DNA of 64,000 bases from Lactococcus sp. S-13 (lineage in GTDB: Bacteria > Bacillota > Bacilli > Lactobacillales > Streptococcaceae), in assembly GCF_004210295.1 (NCBI RefSeq), contig NZ_SDAK01000001.1, positions 744,001-808,000 on the forward strand, given 5' to 3'. A program made the position numbers and the translations under genes. Shown piece by piece: positions 28,048-38,575 of this stretch (position 1 is its first letter; each line of letters opens with the position of its first letter). Under the pieces are notes generated by a model. That model was not told where the DNA came from, searched no databases, and worked only from the letters and a program-made list of their open reading frames with translations.

Positions 28048-28082
28048 TAAAAAAGATTAGAAATTTCTCTAATCTTTTTTAT
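28048..28082. terminator. Bidirectional terminator between metF and icd
   Basis: AGATTAGA (28054-28061) and TCTAATCT (28068-28075) form a stem flanked by an A-run and a T-run, so it works for metF on the plus strand and icd on the minus strand. Confidence 0.9.
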
Positions 28083-28096
28083 GTTCTTCAAAATTT

Positions 28097-29335
28097 TTAC
28101 GCCTCTTTTATATACTTAATCAGGATATCAGCAAACTCCGAAGTTGAGAGGCTTCCTCCCAAATCCCTCGTGCATTCTTTAGCCTTAAAAGCATAGAATA
28201 ACGCCTTTCTGATGGTTTGTGCCACTTCATGCCATCCGAGATAATCAAACATCATAACTCCCGATAAAATCAAACTTGATGGATTTGCTTGATTCAAGCC
28301 AGCAATATCAGGTGCTGTACCATGAGTAGCCTCAAAAATAGCATGACCCGTCTTGTAGTTGATATTTGCTCCGGGAGCAATACCAATCCCTCCTACTTGC
28401 GCAGCAAGTGCATCAGAAATATAATCTCCGTTTAGATTTAAAGTAGCGATCACCTCAAAATTTTGCGGATTAAGTATAATTTGTTGAAGAAAATTGTCAG
28501 CAATAACATCATCAACATAAATTTTTCCTGCTTGCATTGCAGCAGCTTTTTCTTCTTCCGCCTTCTTTTTCCCTTTTTCTTTTTTTATTTTATCATAGAT
28601 CAACTTTGTAAAAGAAGGGTATTGCTCTGCTACTTCATACGCCCACTTACGAAAGCCCCCTTCTGTGAACTTCATGATGTTGCCTTTATGAACAATTGTT
28701 AATCGTTTTTTTCCATTTTTTAAAGCATAATCGAATGCGGACTCAACTAACCGCTTCGTTCCCTCAATACTTACTGGTTTCACCCCGATTGCTGAAGTTT
28801 TAGGAAAACGTATGGCTGTTACCTTTAAAGTTTGTTCCAAAAAATCAATTAACTGGTGAGCCTCTGAGGAACCCGTAGCGAATTCAACACCGGCATAAAT
28901 ATCCTCTGTATTCTCCCTAAAAATTGTCATATCAACTTTTTCGGGAGCTTTCATCGGCGATTCAATGCCTTCAAAATATTCAACAGGTCGAACGCAAGCG
29001 TATAGATCAAGCTTTTGCCTTAAGGTGACATTAATTGAGCGAAAGCTTTCTCCTACTGGTGTCATCAAGGGACCTTTTATGGCCAGTAAGTATTCCGAAA
29101 TTGAGTTTATTGTTTCATCGGGGAGATAATTTTCCTTAAACTTGAATGCTTCTTCTCCTGCTAGTAATCTAAGCCAATCAATTTTTTTATTTCCCCCAAA
29201 AGCCTTCTCTACTGCTGAGTCAAAAACTCTTTTTGCTTCTGGAAAAATATCCTCGCCAACTCCATCTCCTCTGATATAAGCAATGGTTGGAAAATCTGGC
29301 ACAAGTAGCTTACCATCTATCATTTCAATTTTCAT
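28097..29335 (-). CDS. icd: Isocitrate dehydrogenase, NADP-type
   Basis: A 412-residue enzyme oxidising isocitrate to 2-oxoglutarate. Substrate residues are in the VGESFRSINVTLRQKLDLY region and FRENTEDIYAGVEF. The metal-binding Asp residues lie in VIADNFLQQ and NLNGDYISDALAA, and the cofactor region is THGTAPDIAG. A Lys/Glu/Ala-rich helix-like insertion (KKEKGKKKAEEEKAAAM) precedes the conserved DVIADNF segment. It is last of a gltA-acnA-icd operon that makes 2-oxoglutarate for glutamate synthesis in an organism without a full TCA cycle. Confidence 0.95.
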   Translation of the reverse strand: MKIEMIDGKLLVPDFPTIAYIRGDGVGEDIFPEAKRVFDSAVEKAFGGNKKIDWLRLLAGEEAFKFKENYLPDETINSISEYLLAIKGPLMTPVGESFRSINVTLRQKLDLYACVRPVEYFEGIESPMKAPEKVDMTIFRENTEDIYAGVEFATGSSEAHQLIDFLEQTLKVTAIRFPKTSAIGVKPVSIEGTKRLVESAFDYALKNGKKRLTIVHKGNIMKFTEGGFRKWAYEVAEQYPSFTKLIYDKIKKEKGKKKAEEEKAAAMQAGKIYVDDVIADNFLQQIILNPQNFEVIATLNLNGDYISDALAAQVGGIGIAPGANINYKTGHAIFEATHGTAPDIAGLNQANPSSLILSGVMMFDYLGWHEVAQTIRKALFYAFKAKECTRDLGGSLSTSEFADILIKYIKEA

Positions 29336-29401
29336 TTTATTTTAATCTCTCCTCTGTGTGTAAAATTACCGCTCATCATTTTGTCTTCCAGTTTATCCCT
29401 C

Positions 29402-31948
29402 TTATTTTTTTCGAATAACATAAGGCATAATTCCATCATTTTCATAATAGTCTAAATCAGCATTGGAATCAAAGCGCAAAAGGACTTGAAAGCTTTTATC
29501 ATCTGCATAAACAAGTATTTTTTCATGTATTTGAGGTTTTTTAGGTAAATCAATCGAAAATATTTCGTCACCGGTTAAACCAAGTATTTCCGCATTCTCT
29601 CCCTCTAAGAATTGCAAAGGAAGCACTCCCATCATCACCAGGTTACTCCGATGAATCCGTTCAAAACTTTCAGCAATAATCGCTTTAACTCCTAGTAATT
29701 TTGTTCCCTTAGCCGCCCAGTCACGACTGGAACCCATTCCATAATCTTTTCCAGCCAAAACAACCAGACCTGTTTCTTTCTCCTTGTATTTTTGAGCAAC
29801 ATCATAGATTGGAAGAATATCTTGACCATATATAGAATATCCTCCTTCGGTGTTCCCTACAAGCTGATTCTTTATACGAATATTCGCAAAGGTTCCTCTT
29901 GTCATGACTTTATCATTTCCACGTCTTGAACCAAAACTATTAAAATCCTTATAAGCTATGCCCGCAGCACTCAAGTAAGCCCCCGCTGGCGATTTCAAAG
30001 GAATGTTTCCTGCTGGGCTGATATGATCCGTCGTGATTGAATCACCAAACTTTGCCAGCACGCGCAAATTCGAAAGTCCAGTTATCGGAGGCAAATCTTC
30101 AATCAAATCATCGAAATAGGGAGGGTTGGAAATATAAGTTGAATCATCTTTCCAATCATAAACTTCACTTTTGCTGGTTTGAATCTCATTCCAAGCGACA
30201 TTTTCATCAAAAATTTTAGCATAATTTTCAGCATACAGCTCTCTTGTCACATATTTTTGCACAAATATTTCAACTTCGTCTGAACTTGGTAAAATATCTC
30301 GCAAATAAACTTTTTCACCCTTTGAATCAAGCCCCAATGCTTCTTTAGCAAGATTCTTCCGAACGGTTCCAGCTAAAGCGTAAGCAACAACTAACGGTGG
30401 ACTCGCAAGATAATTCGCCTTAACGAGTGGATGGATGCGCCCCTCAAAATTTCTATTTCCACTCAAGACGCTCGTGACAATCAAATCATTTTTAACAACG
30501 TCAGTTTCCATTTCAGTTAAGAGTGGTCCTGAATTTCCGATACAAGTGGTACACCCATAACCAATGACATTAAATCCCAACTTCTCAAGATATGGAAGTA
30601 AACCTGCTTTCTCAAGATAAGCGGTCACTACTTTTGATCCTGGGGCTAGAGATGTCTTGACCCAACTTGGTACCTTCAAGCCTTTCTCTACCGCATTTTT
30701 AGCAAGTAGAGCAGCCATCATCATCACATGGGGGTTGCTTGTATTGGTACAACTGGTAATTGCCGCAACAGCGATTTTCCCATCATCTTCTTTCAAAAAG
30801 CGTTGCTTTTTCACAAACGCTTCAAAGTTGCTTGTTAACTCTGACAACTCAAGCATATCTTGCGGGCGAGAGGGACCGGATAAACGAGTTGCAATCTGGC
30901 TCAAATCAATATCAACTACTCTATCGTAGCGTGGTTCAGAAGCAGCATCATAAAATAATTTATTTGCTTTGCTGTATTCTTCTACTCGAGAAACTACTTC
31001 TTCAGAGCGGTTTGTCGCTCTCAAATACTTCAGAGTTTCCTCATCAATTGGAAAATATCCGCAAGTTGCTCCATATTCAGGTGCCATATTTGCAATCGTC
31101 GCTCGGTCTGCTAAACTGAGATTCTTCAAGCCTTCGCCAAAAAATTCAACAAATTTTCCAACAACCTTCTCATCACGCAAAACTTTTGTAACCGTCAAAG
31201 CTAAATCAGTTGCCGTGGCAAATATGCCAAGTTTTCCTGTCAAACGTACTCCGACAACCTCAGGAACTAGTAGAGAACTTGGTTCTCCTAGCATTACAGC
31301 CTCAGCCTCGATGCCACCGACACCCCAACCAAGGACACCTAGACCGTTGATCATTGTTGTATGACTATCTGTGCCAAAAACACTATCTGGATAAAGTAAG
31401 CCATTTTTTTCAGTGATTACTTCACTCAAATATTCAATATTAACTTGATGAATAATACCTGTCGCAGGAGGAACAACTCTAAAATTTTCAAAAGATTGCT
31501 CGGCCCACTTTAAAAATTCATAACGTTCATGGTTTCGTTCAAATTCTTTTTGAGCATTTAAGATAAGAGCAAGCTCATTGCCTTGAGCGTCCACTTGCAC
31601 AGAGTGGTCAATCACTAAATCTACTGGAATTTCTGGATTGATTAATTTGGGATTTTTTCCTAATTTAACCATCGCATCTCGCATAGCTGCCAAATCAACA
31701 ATAGCAGGAACTCCTGTGAAATCTTGTAAAACTACACGACTTGGTAAAAATACTGTTTCTTTTCCACTAATTCCTTTTAGATAATCTAAAAGAGATTGGA
31801 TATGATTTTGATTGATAGTTGTATCATTTTTCTGTCTTAGTAAACTTTCCAACAACATTCTCAGACTATAGGGCAATTTTTCAATCCCTTCAAGTTCAGA
31901 AATATCATAGTAGCAGTAAGTTTTGTCATCGATTATTAAATTTTTCAT
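29402..31948 (-). CDS. acnA: Aconitate hydratase (AcnA/IRP type)
   Basis: An 848-residue iron-sulfur enzyme interconverting citrate and isocitrate. Cluster cysteines are in [11 protein letters not shown] and [25 protein letters not shown] and [13 protein letters not shown] are the other signature segments. It is a little shorter than the ~900 residues usual for this type. The ATG overlaps the gltA stop (ATGA, 31945-31948), coupling the pair. Also called citB in lactococci. With iron-sulfur dependence it is probably the oxygen-sensitive step of the branch. Confidence 0.96.
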   Translation of the reverse strand: MKNLIIDDKTYCYYDISELEGIEKLPYSLRMLLESLLRQKNDTTINQNHIQSLLDYLKGISGKETVFLPSRVVLQDFTGVPAIVDLAAMRDAMVKLGKNPKLINPEIPVDLVIDHSVQVDAQGNELALILNAQKEFERNHERYEFLKWAEQSFENFRVVPPATGIIHQVNIEYLSEVITEKNGLLYPDSVFGTDSHTTMINGLGVLGWGVGGIEAEAVMLGEPSSLLVPEVVGVRLTGKLGIFATATDLALTVTKVLRDEKVVGKFVEFFGEGLKNLSLADRATIANMAPEYGATCGYFPIDEETLKYLRATNRSEEVVSRVEEYSKANKLFYDAASEPRYDRVVDIDLSQIATRLSGPSRPQDMLELSELTSNFEAFVKKQRFLKEDDGKIAVAAITSCTNTSNPHVMMMAALLAKNAVEKGLKVPSWVKTSLAPGSKVVTAYLEKAGLLPYLEKLGFNVIGYGCTTCIGNSGPLLTEMETDVVKNDLIVTSVLSGNRNFEGRIHPLVKANYLASPPLVVAYALAGTVRKNLAKEALGLDSKGEKVYLRDILPSSDEVEIFVQKYVTRELYAENYAKIFDENVAWNEIQTSKSEVYDWKDDSTYISNPPYFDDLIEDLPPITGLSNLRVLAKFGDSITTDHISPAGNIPLKSPAGAYLSAAGIAYKDFNSFGSRRGNDKVMTRGTFANIRIKNQLVGNTEGGYSIYGQDILPIYDVAQKYKEKETGLVVLAGKDYGMGSSRDWAAKGTKLLGVKAIIAESFERIHRSNLVMMGVLPLQFLEGENAEILGLTGDEIFSIDLPKKPQIHEKILVYADDKSFQVLLRFDSNADLDYYENDGIMPYVIRKK

Positions 31949-33273
31949 CTTTCCTCCATTTTTAAATAATTTTTCGATTCTAAGACACTTTCATAGGCTG
32001 GGCGGATAATTTTATTCATATTGATGAGTTCTTCAATGCGATGCGCTACCCAGCCGACAATTCTAGCAATGGCAAATAAAGGAGTAAATAATTCTTGCGG
32101 GATTCCTAATATTTCGTAGACAAATCCAGAATAGAAATCAATGTTGGGTGAAATTGTTTTATAGGTTTTTCTATTTTCTGCTATTACTTGTGGAGCAAGA
32201 GTTGCTATTTTTTCATAAAGTTTAAATTCTTTTTCTAATCCTTTTTCTTTGACCAAACGTGCAACATAGGTTTTGAAGACTTCAAAGCGTGGATCGCTCA
32301 CGGTATAAATTGCATGACCAATGCCATAGATAAGTCCTTGTTGGTCAAACACTTCTTTATTTAAAATACGCTGTAAATATTTTTTTATTTCTACATCATT
32401 ATTGAAGTCCGAGATGTTTTCTTTAATATTTTCTAGCATTTTAGCTGCTTTGATATTTGCCCCACCATGCTTTGGGCCTTTTAAACTGGATAAGGCAGCC
32501 GCAATGGTAGCATAAGTATCTGTTCCACTCGAAGTGACAACGTGCGTTGTAAAAGTTGAATTGTTACCTCCACCATGTTCCATGTGTAGAATTAAGGCAA
32601 TGTCTAGCGCCTTTGCCTCAGTATCTGTATAATGGCAATCAGGTCTAAGCATCCGTAATATATTCTCAGCTGTTGTTAATTTAGCATCTGGATAATGGAT
32701 GTAGAGGCTTTCCTTTTTAAAATAATGGATGTATGATTGATAACTATAAATTGCAAGTAAAGGAAAATCAGCGATGAGATCAAGTGATTGTTTTAAAACA
32801 TTTTCAATCGAAATATCACCTGATTTTTCATCATAGCTAGCTAGTGCAAGAAGGCAACGACTCATCGAATTTATCACGTCACTTGAGGGATTGGTCAAAA
32901 TCGTTTCGCGAACAAAGGTTTCTGGTAAAGTTCTTCGACTCGCTAACAGCGTCTGGAATTCTTCAAGCTCGCTTGCTGTGGGTAGCTCACCAAATAATAA
33001 AAGATAGGTCATTTCTTCAAAGCCAAATCGATTTTCTTTGCGGAGATCACTAACTATATCTTTAATATTGTATGCACGATACTCCAAAATTCCGGGAATT
33101 TGGTTTCCTTCTTTATCGAAAGAATGTATCGCAGAAATATTAGTTAAACCTGCTAAAACTCCTCTTCCGTTAACATCTCGCAACCCTTTTTTGACACTGT
33201 ACATTTTATAAAATTCACTGGGAATTTGTGAATTTTTAATCATCTTTTCTTCTTGTTTAGCTAATAAATTCAT
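31945..33273 (-). CDS. gltA: Citrate synthase
   Basis: A 442-residue enzyme joining oxaloacetate and acetyl-CoA. Catalytic His and Asp regions are visible in [32 protein letters not shown] and [15 protein letters not shown]. The ATG at 33271-33273 ([10 protein letters not shown]) is chosen because the upstream ATG at 33283-33285 is itself part of the Shine-Dalgarno sequence (GGAGGT). First gene of gltA-acnA-icd; the terminator at about 33360-33390 separates it from pyc, whose product oxaloacetate it uses. Confidence 0.95.
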   Translation of the reverse strand: MNLLAKQEEKMIKNSQIPSEFYKMYSVKKGLRDVNGRGVLAGLTNISAIHSFDKEGNQIPGILEYRAYNIKDIVSDLRKENRFGFEEMTYLLLFGELPTASELEEFQTLLASRRTLPETFVRETILTNPSSDVINSMSRCLLALASYDEKSGDISIENVLKQSLDLIADFPLLAIYSYQSYIHYFKKESLYIHYPDAKLTTAENILRMLRPDCHYTDTEAKALDIALILHMEHGGGNNSTFTTHVVTSSGTDTYATIAAALSSLKGPKHGGANIKAAKMLENIKENISDFNNDVEIKKYLQRILNKEVFDQQGLIYGIGHAIYTVSDPRFEVFKTYVARLVKEKGLEKEFKLYEKIATLAPQVIAENRKTYKTISPNIDFYSGFVYEILGIPQELFTPLFAIARIVGWVAHRIEELINMNKIIRPAYESVLESKNYLKMEER

Positions 33274-33295
33274 AAATACCTCCATCTATTTCATT

Positions 33296-33301
33296 ATTAT
33301 A
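33296..33301 (-). promoter_or_regulatory. Putative -10 box of gltA-acnA-icd
   Basis: TATAAT on the minus strand, about 22 bases before the gltA start. The -35 region is poor, so activation by a regulator or an AT-rich UP region may be needed. Confidence 0.4.
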
Positions 33302-33357
33302 CACTTTTTGTTTCTAAAATTCTATACTTTCTGAAAATTTAAATTGTTTTTGGACAA

Positions 33358-33390
33358 ATTAAAAACCTATCAGTTTGATAGGTTTTTAAT
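33358..33390 (-). terminator. Terminator after pyc
   Basis: ACCTATCA (33365-33372) and TGATAGGT (33376-33383) with a 3-base loop, flanked by A and T runs. It also has the symmetry to work in the other direction. Confidence 0.9.
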
Positions 33391-33394
33391 TTAC

Positions 33395-36300
33395 TTAGTT
33401 AATTTCAATCAGTAGGTCTTGAGTTTGGATAGATTCACCTTTGATGACATGAATTTTTACAATTTCACAATCAAAAGGAGCTTCAAGCGTTGTTTCCATC
33501 TTCATGGCTTCAGTGACCATTAGAGCTTGACCTTTTTGAACTTTATCACCAGATTTTACAAGAACTTCCAGAACTGATCCAGGCATTGTGGCTCCAATAT
33601 GATTTGGATTTCCTGTTTCAGCCTTACGTTTAGCAACGACTTGGGTTTGTACCGATTTGTCATTGATAACAACTTCTCGTCTTTGACCGTTGAGGTTGAA
33701 GAAAAGAACACGATTTCCTGCCAAGTCAGGCTCTCCAATTTCATCAAGTCGAATGCTTAGTGTTTTCCCTTTTTCAATCTGTACTTCGATTTTCTCGTTA
33801 AGTCGCATTCCATGAAGGAAGGTTGGAGTATCAATCAAAGTTACTGCACCAAATTCTTGTTGCATTTTTTGATAATCAAGAAAAACTTGTGGATACATCA
33901 AATAACTGATGACTTCGTGGTCGCCTGGTTGGTAGCCAATTTTTTTAGCTAATTCTGTTTTGACTTCTTCAAAATCAACTGGTTCAGCGTATAAACCTGG
34001 TCTGTCTGTAAGGATTGATTTATCTTTGACAATAATTTTTTGCAAACGTTCTGGGAAGCCACCTTCTGGTTGTCCCAAATCTCCTCGGAAGAAAGATACG
34101 ACAGACTCTGGGAAGTTTAGTTCGGTGCCACGTTCGTAGACATCTTCTTCTGTCAAATCATTTTGAATCATAAAGAGGGCCATATCCCCAACTACTTTTG
34201 ATGAAGGGGTAACTTTTATGATATCTCCGAACATCATATTTACTTTAGAATACATCTGTTTGATTTCATCAAAGCGATGTCCAAGACCAACAGCAGCTGC
34301 TTGAGCTTTCAAGTTGGTATATTGGCCACCAGGCATCTCATGTGTGTAAACTTCTGTCTGTGGACTGGTAATACCAGCTTCAAATGGCGCATAATATTTA
34401 CGAACATCTTCCCAATAATGGTCAATTTGCTCAGCATTTTTCACATTTATTGCTGCGTGACGTGGTCCATGCTCCAATGCATAATAAATAGATTGCATTG
34501 ACGGCTGTGATGTTCCTCCAGCTAAACTAGCAGTTGCAACGTCAATGATATCAACACCGGCTTGAGTCGCTCCTGAGTAAGTAATAATCCCATTTCCAGA
34601 AGTATCGTGAGTGTGCAAGTGAATTGGCAAATCAACCGTATCTTTCAATTCTGAAATTAAGCGATAAGCAGCCTGAGGTTTTAAAACTCCTGCCATATCC
34701 TTCACTGCTAAGATGTGTGCTCCCGTTGCTTCGAGTTCTTTCGCCAAATCTTTATAATATTTCAAATTATATTTTGGACGACTCAGATCAAGGATATCTC
34801 CTGTATAGCAAATGGTTGCTTCTGCAATTTTACCATTATCACGAACAGCTTGGATTGATTTTTCCATTTGTGGCAACCAGTTAAGGCTGTCAAAGATACG
34901 GAAAACGTCTATTCCTTCACGCGCTGCTACGCGAATAAATTCTTCGATGACATTATCAGGATAGTTTTGATAACCAACTGCATTAGAACCACGGAAAAGC
35001 ATTTGGAACATCGTATTTGGCATGAGTTTACGCAGTTTACGCAGACGATACCATGGACTTTCATTTAGGAAACGATAAGCAACGTCAAAGGTTGCTCCGC
35101 CCCACATTTCAGCTGAAAAGAGTTCTGGAAGCCCTTGATCAATAGCTTGCGCAATTCCCTTCATATCTTGCAAGCGTAAACGTGTAGCTAGAAGAGATTG
35201 GTGCGCATCACGCAAGGTTGTATCTGTCAACAAGACTTCTTTAGTATTTTTGACAAATTCTACAACGGCATCCGCACCTTCTTCATCTAAGATATTTTTA
35301 GCAGTTCTTTTCTTTTCAATACTTAATTGAGGTTGACGTGGTTCTTCAAAATGGCGTTTTTCCGTGTTTTCAATTCCTGGGAAGCCATTCACTGTAATTG
35401 TTGAAAGATAATGCAAGGTTTTTGTTCCACGGTCACGTAAACGTGGGAAATTGAAAAGACTTGGTGTATTATCAATGAAAGTCGTTGTGGCTTGTCCACT
35501 GGTGAAGTTTTCATTAGTAATCACGTTAATCAAGAAAGGAATATTCGTTTTTACTCCACGGATTCTAAATTCGTGAAGAACGCGATCCATTTTACGCACA
35601 CTGTCACTAAATTCATTGGCAAAAGTACAAACTTTTACTAGAAGAGAGTCAAAGTATGGGGTGACTTCATAGCCCGCATAGGCATTCCCAACGTCCAAAC
35701 GAATGCCAAAACCACCTGGTGAGCGATAGGTATCAATTTTCCCTGTATCTGGTAAGAAACCATTTTCAGGGTCTTCTGTGGTAATCCGACATTGAATGGC
35801 CGAGCCTAAAAGAGGAATTTCATTTTGTGCAGGAATTCCGATCTCTGTGTGCAAATCTTTACCTTGGGCAATCAAAATTTGGGCTTGGACAATATCCACC
35901 CCTGTAATCAATTCAGTAATGGTATGTTCAACTTGAACACGTGGGTTGACTTCGATGAAGTAAAATTTATCGTCTTTGACTAAAAATTCTACGGTACCAG
36001 CATTGATGTAGCCTACATTTTTGCAGAGTTTTACTGCTGCTTCACAAATTTCATTACGAAATGCTTTGGAAAGTCCCACGGCTGGAGCAATTTCAATAAC
36101 TTTTTGATTGCGTCGTTGCACAGAGCAGTCTCGTTCGTAAAGGTGAACAATATTGCCATGGCTATCGCCAAGGATTTGAACTTCGATGTGTTTTGGATTT
36201 TCGATGTATTTTTCGACGTAAATTTCGCCTGAGCCAAAGGCTCCGATGGCTTCTGATTTAGCACGGGCGTAGCCATCACGCATTTCGTCGTCATTCCGCG

Positions 36301-36808
36301 CCACGCGCATTCCGCGTCCGCCGCCTCCAAGGGCAGCTTTAATCATGACTGGATAGCCGTAAGTTTTGGCAAATTCAAGGGCTCCCTCGATGTCGACTGC
36401 TCCATTTGTTCCTGGAATTCCTGGAACTTGCGCGGCATCAGCTGCTGCTTTGGCTTTGATTTTATCCCCAAAGATATCCAAGTGATGTAAATCAGGCCCA
36501 ACAAAAACCAAGCCAGCTGCACGAACTTTTGTTGCAAATTCCAGATTTTCAGACAAAAGTCCATAGCCTGGGTGAATGGCGTCAGCGCCTGATTCAAGTG
36601 CAACACGAATGATGTCATCAATATCTAAGTAAGCATCAATTGGCTTTTTGCCGTGCCCAATGAGGTAGGATTCATCTGCTTTGAAACGGTGAACTGAATA
36701 TTCATCTTCACTTGCATAGACTGCAACAGTTGATAGACCGAGCTCATTACAAGCACGGAAGACACGGACAGCGATTTCGCCACGATTGGCAACGAGCAAT
36801 TTTTTCAC
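33395..36808 (-). CDS. pyc: Pyruvate carboxylase
   Basis: A 1137-residue biotin enzyme making oxaloacetate from pyruvate, bicarbonate and ATP, used for aspartate and citrate synthesis. The N-terminal biotin carboxylase domain (~1-450) has the ATP loop KAALGGGGRGMRVA and VQRRNQKVIEIAPA. The central carboxyltransferase domain (~520-830) has DTTLRDAHQSLLATR and AEMWGGATFDVAYRF. The biotinyl domain has the biotin-accepting Lys in VTEAMKMETT near residue 1105. Length is normal. RBS AAAGGAG precedes the ATG. It lies downstream of ftsW and upstream of the gltA operon, to which it supplies substrate. Confidence 0.98.
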   Translation of the reverse strand: MKKLLVANRGEIAVRVFRACNELGLSTVAVYASEDEYSVHRFKADESYLIGHGKKPIDAYLDIDDIIRVALESGADAIHPGYGLLSENLEFATKVRAAGLVFVGPDLHHLDIFGDKIKAKAAADAAQVPGIPGTNGAVDIEGALEFAKTYGYPVMIKAALGGGGRGMRVARNDDEMRDGYARAKSEAIGAFGSGEIYVEKYIENPKHIEVQILGDSHGNIVHLYERDCSVQRRNQKVIEIAPAVGLSKAFRNEICEAAVKLCKNVGYINAGTVEFLVKDDKFYFIEVNPRVQVEHTITELITGVDIVQAQILIAQGKDLHTEIGIPAQNEIPLLGSAIQCRITTEDPENGFLPDTGKIDTYRSPGGFGIRLDVGNAYAGYEVTPYFDSLLVKVCTFANEFSDSVRKMDRVLHEFRIRGVKTNIPFLINVITNENFTSGQATTTFIDNTPSLFNFPRLRDRGTKTLHYLSTITVNGFPGIENTEKRHFEEPRQPQLSIEKKRTAKNILDEEGADAVVEFVKNTKEVLLTDTTLRDAHQSLLATRLRLQDMKGIAQAIDQGLPELFSAEMWGGATFDVAYRFLNESPWYRLRKLRKLMPNTMFQMLFRGSNAVGYQNYPDNVIEEFIRVAAREGIDVFRIFDSLNWLPQMEKSIQAVRDNGKIAEATICYTGDILDLSRPKYNLKYYKDLAKELEATGAHILAVKDMAGVLKPQAAYRLISELKDTVDLPIHLHTHDTSGNGIITYSGATQAGVDIIDVATASLAGGTSQPSMQSIYYALEHGPRHAAINVKNAEQIDHYWEDVRKYYAPFEAGITSPQTEVYTHEMPGGQYTNLKAQAAAVGLGHRFDEIKQMYSKVNMMFGDIIKVTPSSKVVGDMALFMIQNDLTEEDVYERGTELNFPESVVSFFRGDLGQPEGGFPERLQKIIVKDKSILTDRPGLYAEPVDFEEVKTELAKKIGYQPGDHEVISYLMYPQVFLDYQKMQQEFGAVTLIDTPTFLHGMRLNEKIEVQIEKGKTLSIRLDEIGEPDLAGNRVLFFNLNGQRREVVINDKSVQTQVVAKRKAETGNPNHIGATMPGSVLEVLVKSGDKVQKGQALMVTEAMKMETTLEAPFDCEIVKIHVIKGESIQTQDLLIEIN

Positions 36809-36905
36809 TTTGGACTCCTTTTATAACGGTGGGACTGGGTGATTTTATGATTATTCACCAAATCAGTGTTCACTTTTATTTTTTTAATCTATTTTTATAG
36901 AAAAT

Positions 36906-36933
36906 GAGTTACTGGCAGCTTTGACAGTAACTT
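36906..36933 (-). terminator. Possible terminator between ftsW and pyc
   Basis: AGTTACTG and CAGTAACT form an 8-bp stem with a 10-base loop. The T tract is short, so it may only reduce read-through from ftsW into pyc. Confidence 0.5.
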
Positions 36934-36975
36934 CATATTTAACTTTAGCACTTTTTAGGATAACTTACAAGTTTA

Positions 36976-38229
36976 TTAGTGTATTTTGTCACCAAAATTC
37001 GTGTATTGTTTGGATAGTTCTGAAAGTTCCGAAACTTCTCGTCGTTTTTCGTCGGCTGAGATGTTTAGAGCAAAACCGATGCCGAGAGAGAGGACGAGAA
37101 AAGAGGAACCACCTTGCGAAAGGAAAGGAAAGGTTACCCCAGTTTCGGGAATGATGCCGATTGCTCCACCAACGTTAATGAAAACCTGAATCAGGAGCAT
37201 GGCACCAATGCCGATGGTCATCAAAGAATTAAATGGATTACGCGCACGGATTCCAACAAGCAAAATTCGAATAATCAAGAAAAATAGAATCCCTAAAATC
37301 AAAATTCCTCCGATCACTCCAAGTTCTTCAACAACAATGGCAAAGATGAAGTCGGTATGGGCTTCTGGAAGAAAGCCGTTTTTCTCAATGGAATTTCCTA
37401 AGCCACGCCCAAGCCAGCCTCCATTGACAATCGCATAATAGGAGTTGGCAAGCTGATGTCCCGAGTTTGCCAAATCAGAAAATGGATTAACAAAGGCTCG
37501 AAAACGGGCATTAACGTAAGAAATTTTTAAACCTGCAGGAATAATCTCTCCCCCTGTGACAAATAGGAGGGCGATAAAGGCGAAAACGAAAGTCAAAATC
37601 ATTTTTCCATAGCCACTGAACCAGCGCCATGAAATCCCACTCGCACCAACCATGACCATGACAAGGAGTGCTAGAATAAGGGCATTCCCCATGTCGGGCA
37701 TGATGATGTCTAAGCCAAGTAAAAGGACAACTGGTAGGCGCCACCCGCCAAACCAGCGTTGAACTTTGCTTTGACCTTTAAAAAGTTCTTGAATATCATG
37801 ATTTTTAATGGCTTCTTGCTTTTCAGAAAAGACCGAGGCAAGATACCAAATGATAAACACTTTAGCGACTTCGGCGGGCTGAATCGTCCCAACTCCTGGA
37901 ATTGGAATCCAACCATGCGCACCGTTTACTGGCGGGAAAATGAAGCGGGCAGCAATCAAAGCCAAAACAAGTATCGCTAGGATGAACAACAGCATCCCTC
38001 GATTTTTCAGAGCTTTGAGCTTTATCCGATAGATAATCGAAATGGCGACAAAGCTAAGCAACATGAATGCTGCTTGAGTGATGACCATGCGATAAGGGGA
38101 CAATCCTCGTGCTAATTGGTAGGGAACCGTCGCTGAAAAAACCATTACAATCCCAATAGCTGATAACATCAGGTACGGGACTAGGATTGAATAGTTCAGG
38201 AAATTTACTTTTTTTAATCCGTTTCTCAT
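36976..38229 (-). CDS. ftsW: FtsW/RodA/SpoVE family peptidoglycan polymerase
   Basis: A 417-residue SEDS glycosyltransferase with about ten membrane segments. The conserved ANSYYAIVNGGWLGRGLGNSIEKNGFLPEAHTDFIFA segment with the catalytic-loop Glu/Asp region, and the C-terminal VTFPFLSQGGSSF motif, identify it. It polymerises lipid II at the division septum together with a class B PBP. Closeness to pyc is typical of lactococci. RodA is the alternative; the neighbourhood favours FtsW. Confidence 0.93.
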   Translation of the reverse strand: MRNGLKKVNFLNYSILVPYLMLSAIGIVMVFSATVPYQLARGLSPYRMVITQAAFMLLSFVAISIIYRIKLKALKNRGMLLFILAILVLALIAARFIFPPVNGAHGWIPIPGVGTIQPAEVAKVFIIWYLASVFSEKQEAIKNHDIQELFKGQSKVQRWFGGWRLPVVLLLGLDIIMPDMGNALILALLVMVMVGASGISWRWFSGYGKMILTFVFAFIALLFVTGGEIIPAGLKISYVNARFRAFVNPFSDLANSGHQLANSYYAIVNGGWLGRGLGNSIEKNGFLPEAHTDFIFAIVVEELGVIGGILILGILFFLIIRILLVGIRARNPFNSLMTIGIGAMLLIQVFINVGGAIGIIPETGVTFPFLSQGGSSFLVLSLGIGFALNISADEKRREVSELSELSKQYTNFGDKIH

Positions 38230-38344
38230 TATTTATTTCTTCTCATTTTATTCATCTTCATTTTATCTTTTTAATTATATCATTTTTTTGAAAGTATTTT
38301 TTGTAAAATGAGTAATTTCGTCTTTTTCTTTGACAAAATATAAA

Positions 38345-38380
38345 AATTCCTGACATTTTTGCTGACAGGAATTTTTGGTT
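38345..38380 (-). terminator. Terminator after rpmG
   Basis: AAATTCCTG pairs with CAGGAATTT (9 bp), with A/T runs on either side. It probably ends the coaE-pmrA-rpmG transcript. Confidence 0.75.
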
Positions 38381-38383
38381 TTA

Positions 38384-38422
38384 CTGACGGATTGATTTTT
38401 GATTTACGTCAGCATTTTCTCT
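38384..38422. repeat. Inverted CTGACG repeat pair downstream of rpmG
   Basis: CTGACG (38384-38389) faces a full CGTCAGCATTTTCTCT (38407-38422), separated by 17 bases. It lies between the rpmG stop and the terminator. Confidence 0.8.
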
Positions 38423-38428
38423 GGCTTT

Positions 38429-38575
38429 TTAGATTTCGCGGTGCAAGGTGACGGCGCGTTCTTTGGGACAAAATTTCATGGTTTCTACTTTTTCAGGATG
38501 AGTAGCTTTATTTTTGCTGCTGATGTAATTTTTATTTCCACAGGAGCTGCAAGCAAGGGTAATTTTTATTCTCAT
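38429..38575 (-). CDS. rpmG: 50S ribosomal protein L33
   Basis: A 48-residue ribosomal protein, too short for usual ORF cut-offs. It starts [17 protein letters not shown] and ends [10 protein letters not shown]. The first Cys pair CSSC and a later Cys (KFCPKE) show the zinc-binding lineage with one ligand replaced, as in the RpmGB type. Its ATG overlaps the stop of the efflux-pump gene (ATGA), so it depends on translation of that gene. The coaE-pmrA-rpmG order is shared with streptococci. Confidence 0.95.
   Translation of the reverse strand: MRIKITLACSSCGNKNYISSKNKATHPEKVETMKFCPKERAVTLHREI

Noticed and set aside
28490-28610. Lys/Glu-rich segment in icd as an abnormal insertion
   Set aside because: Looks odd, but similar Lys/Ala-rich segments occur at this site in streptococcal-type isocitrate dehydrogenases as far as I recall, so I do not treat it as unusual.
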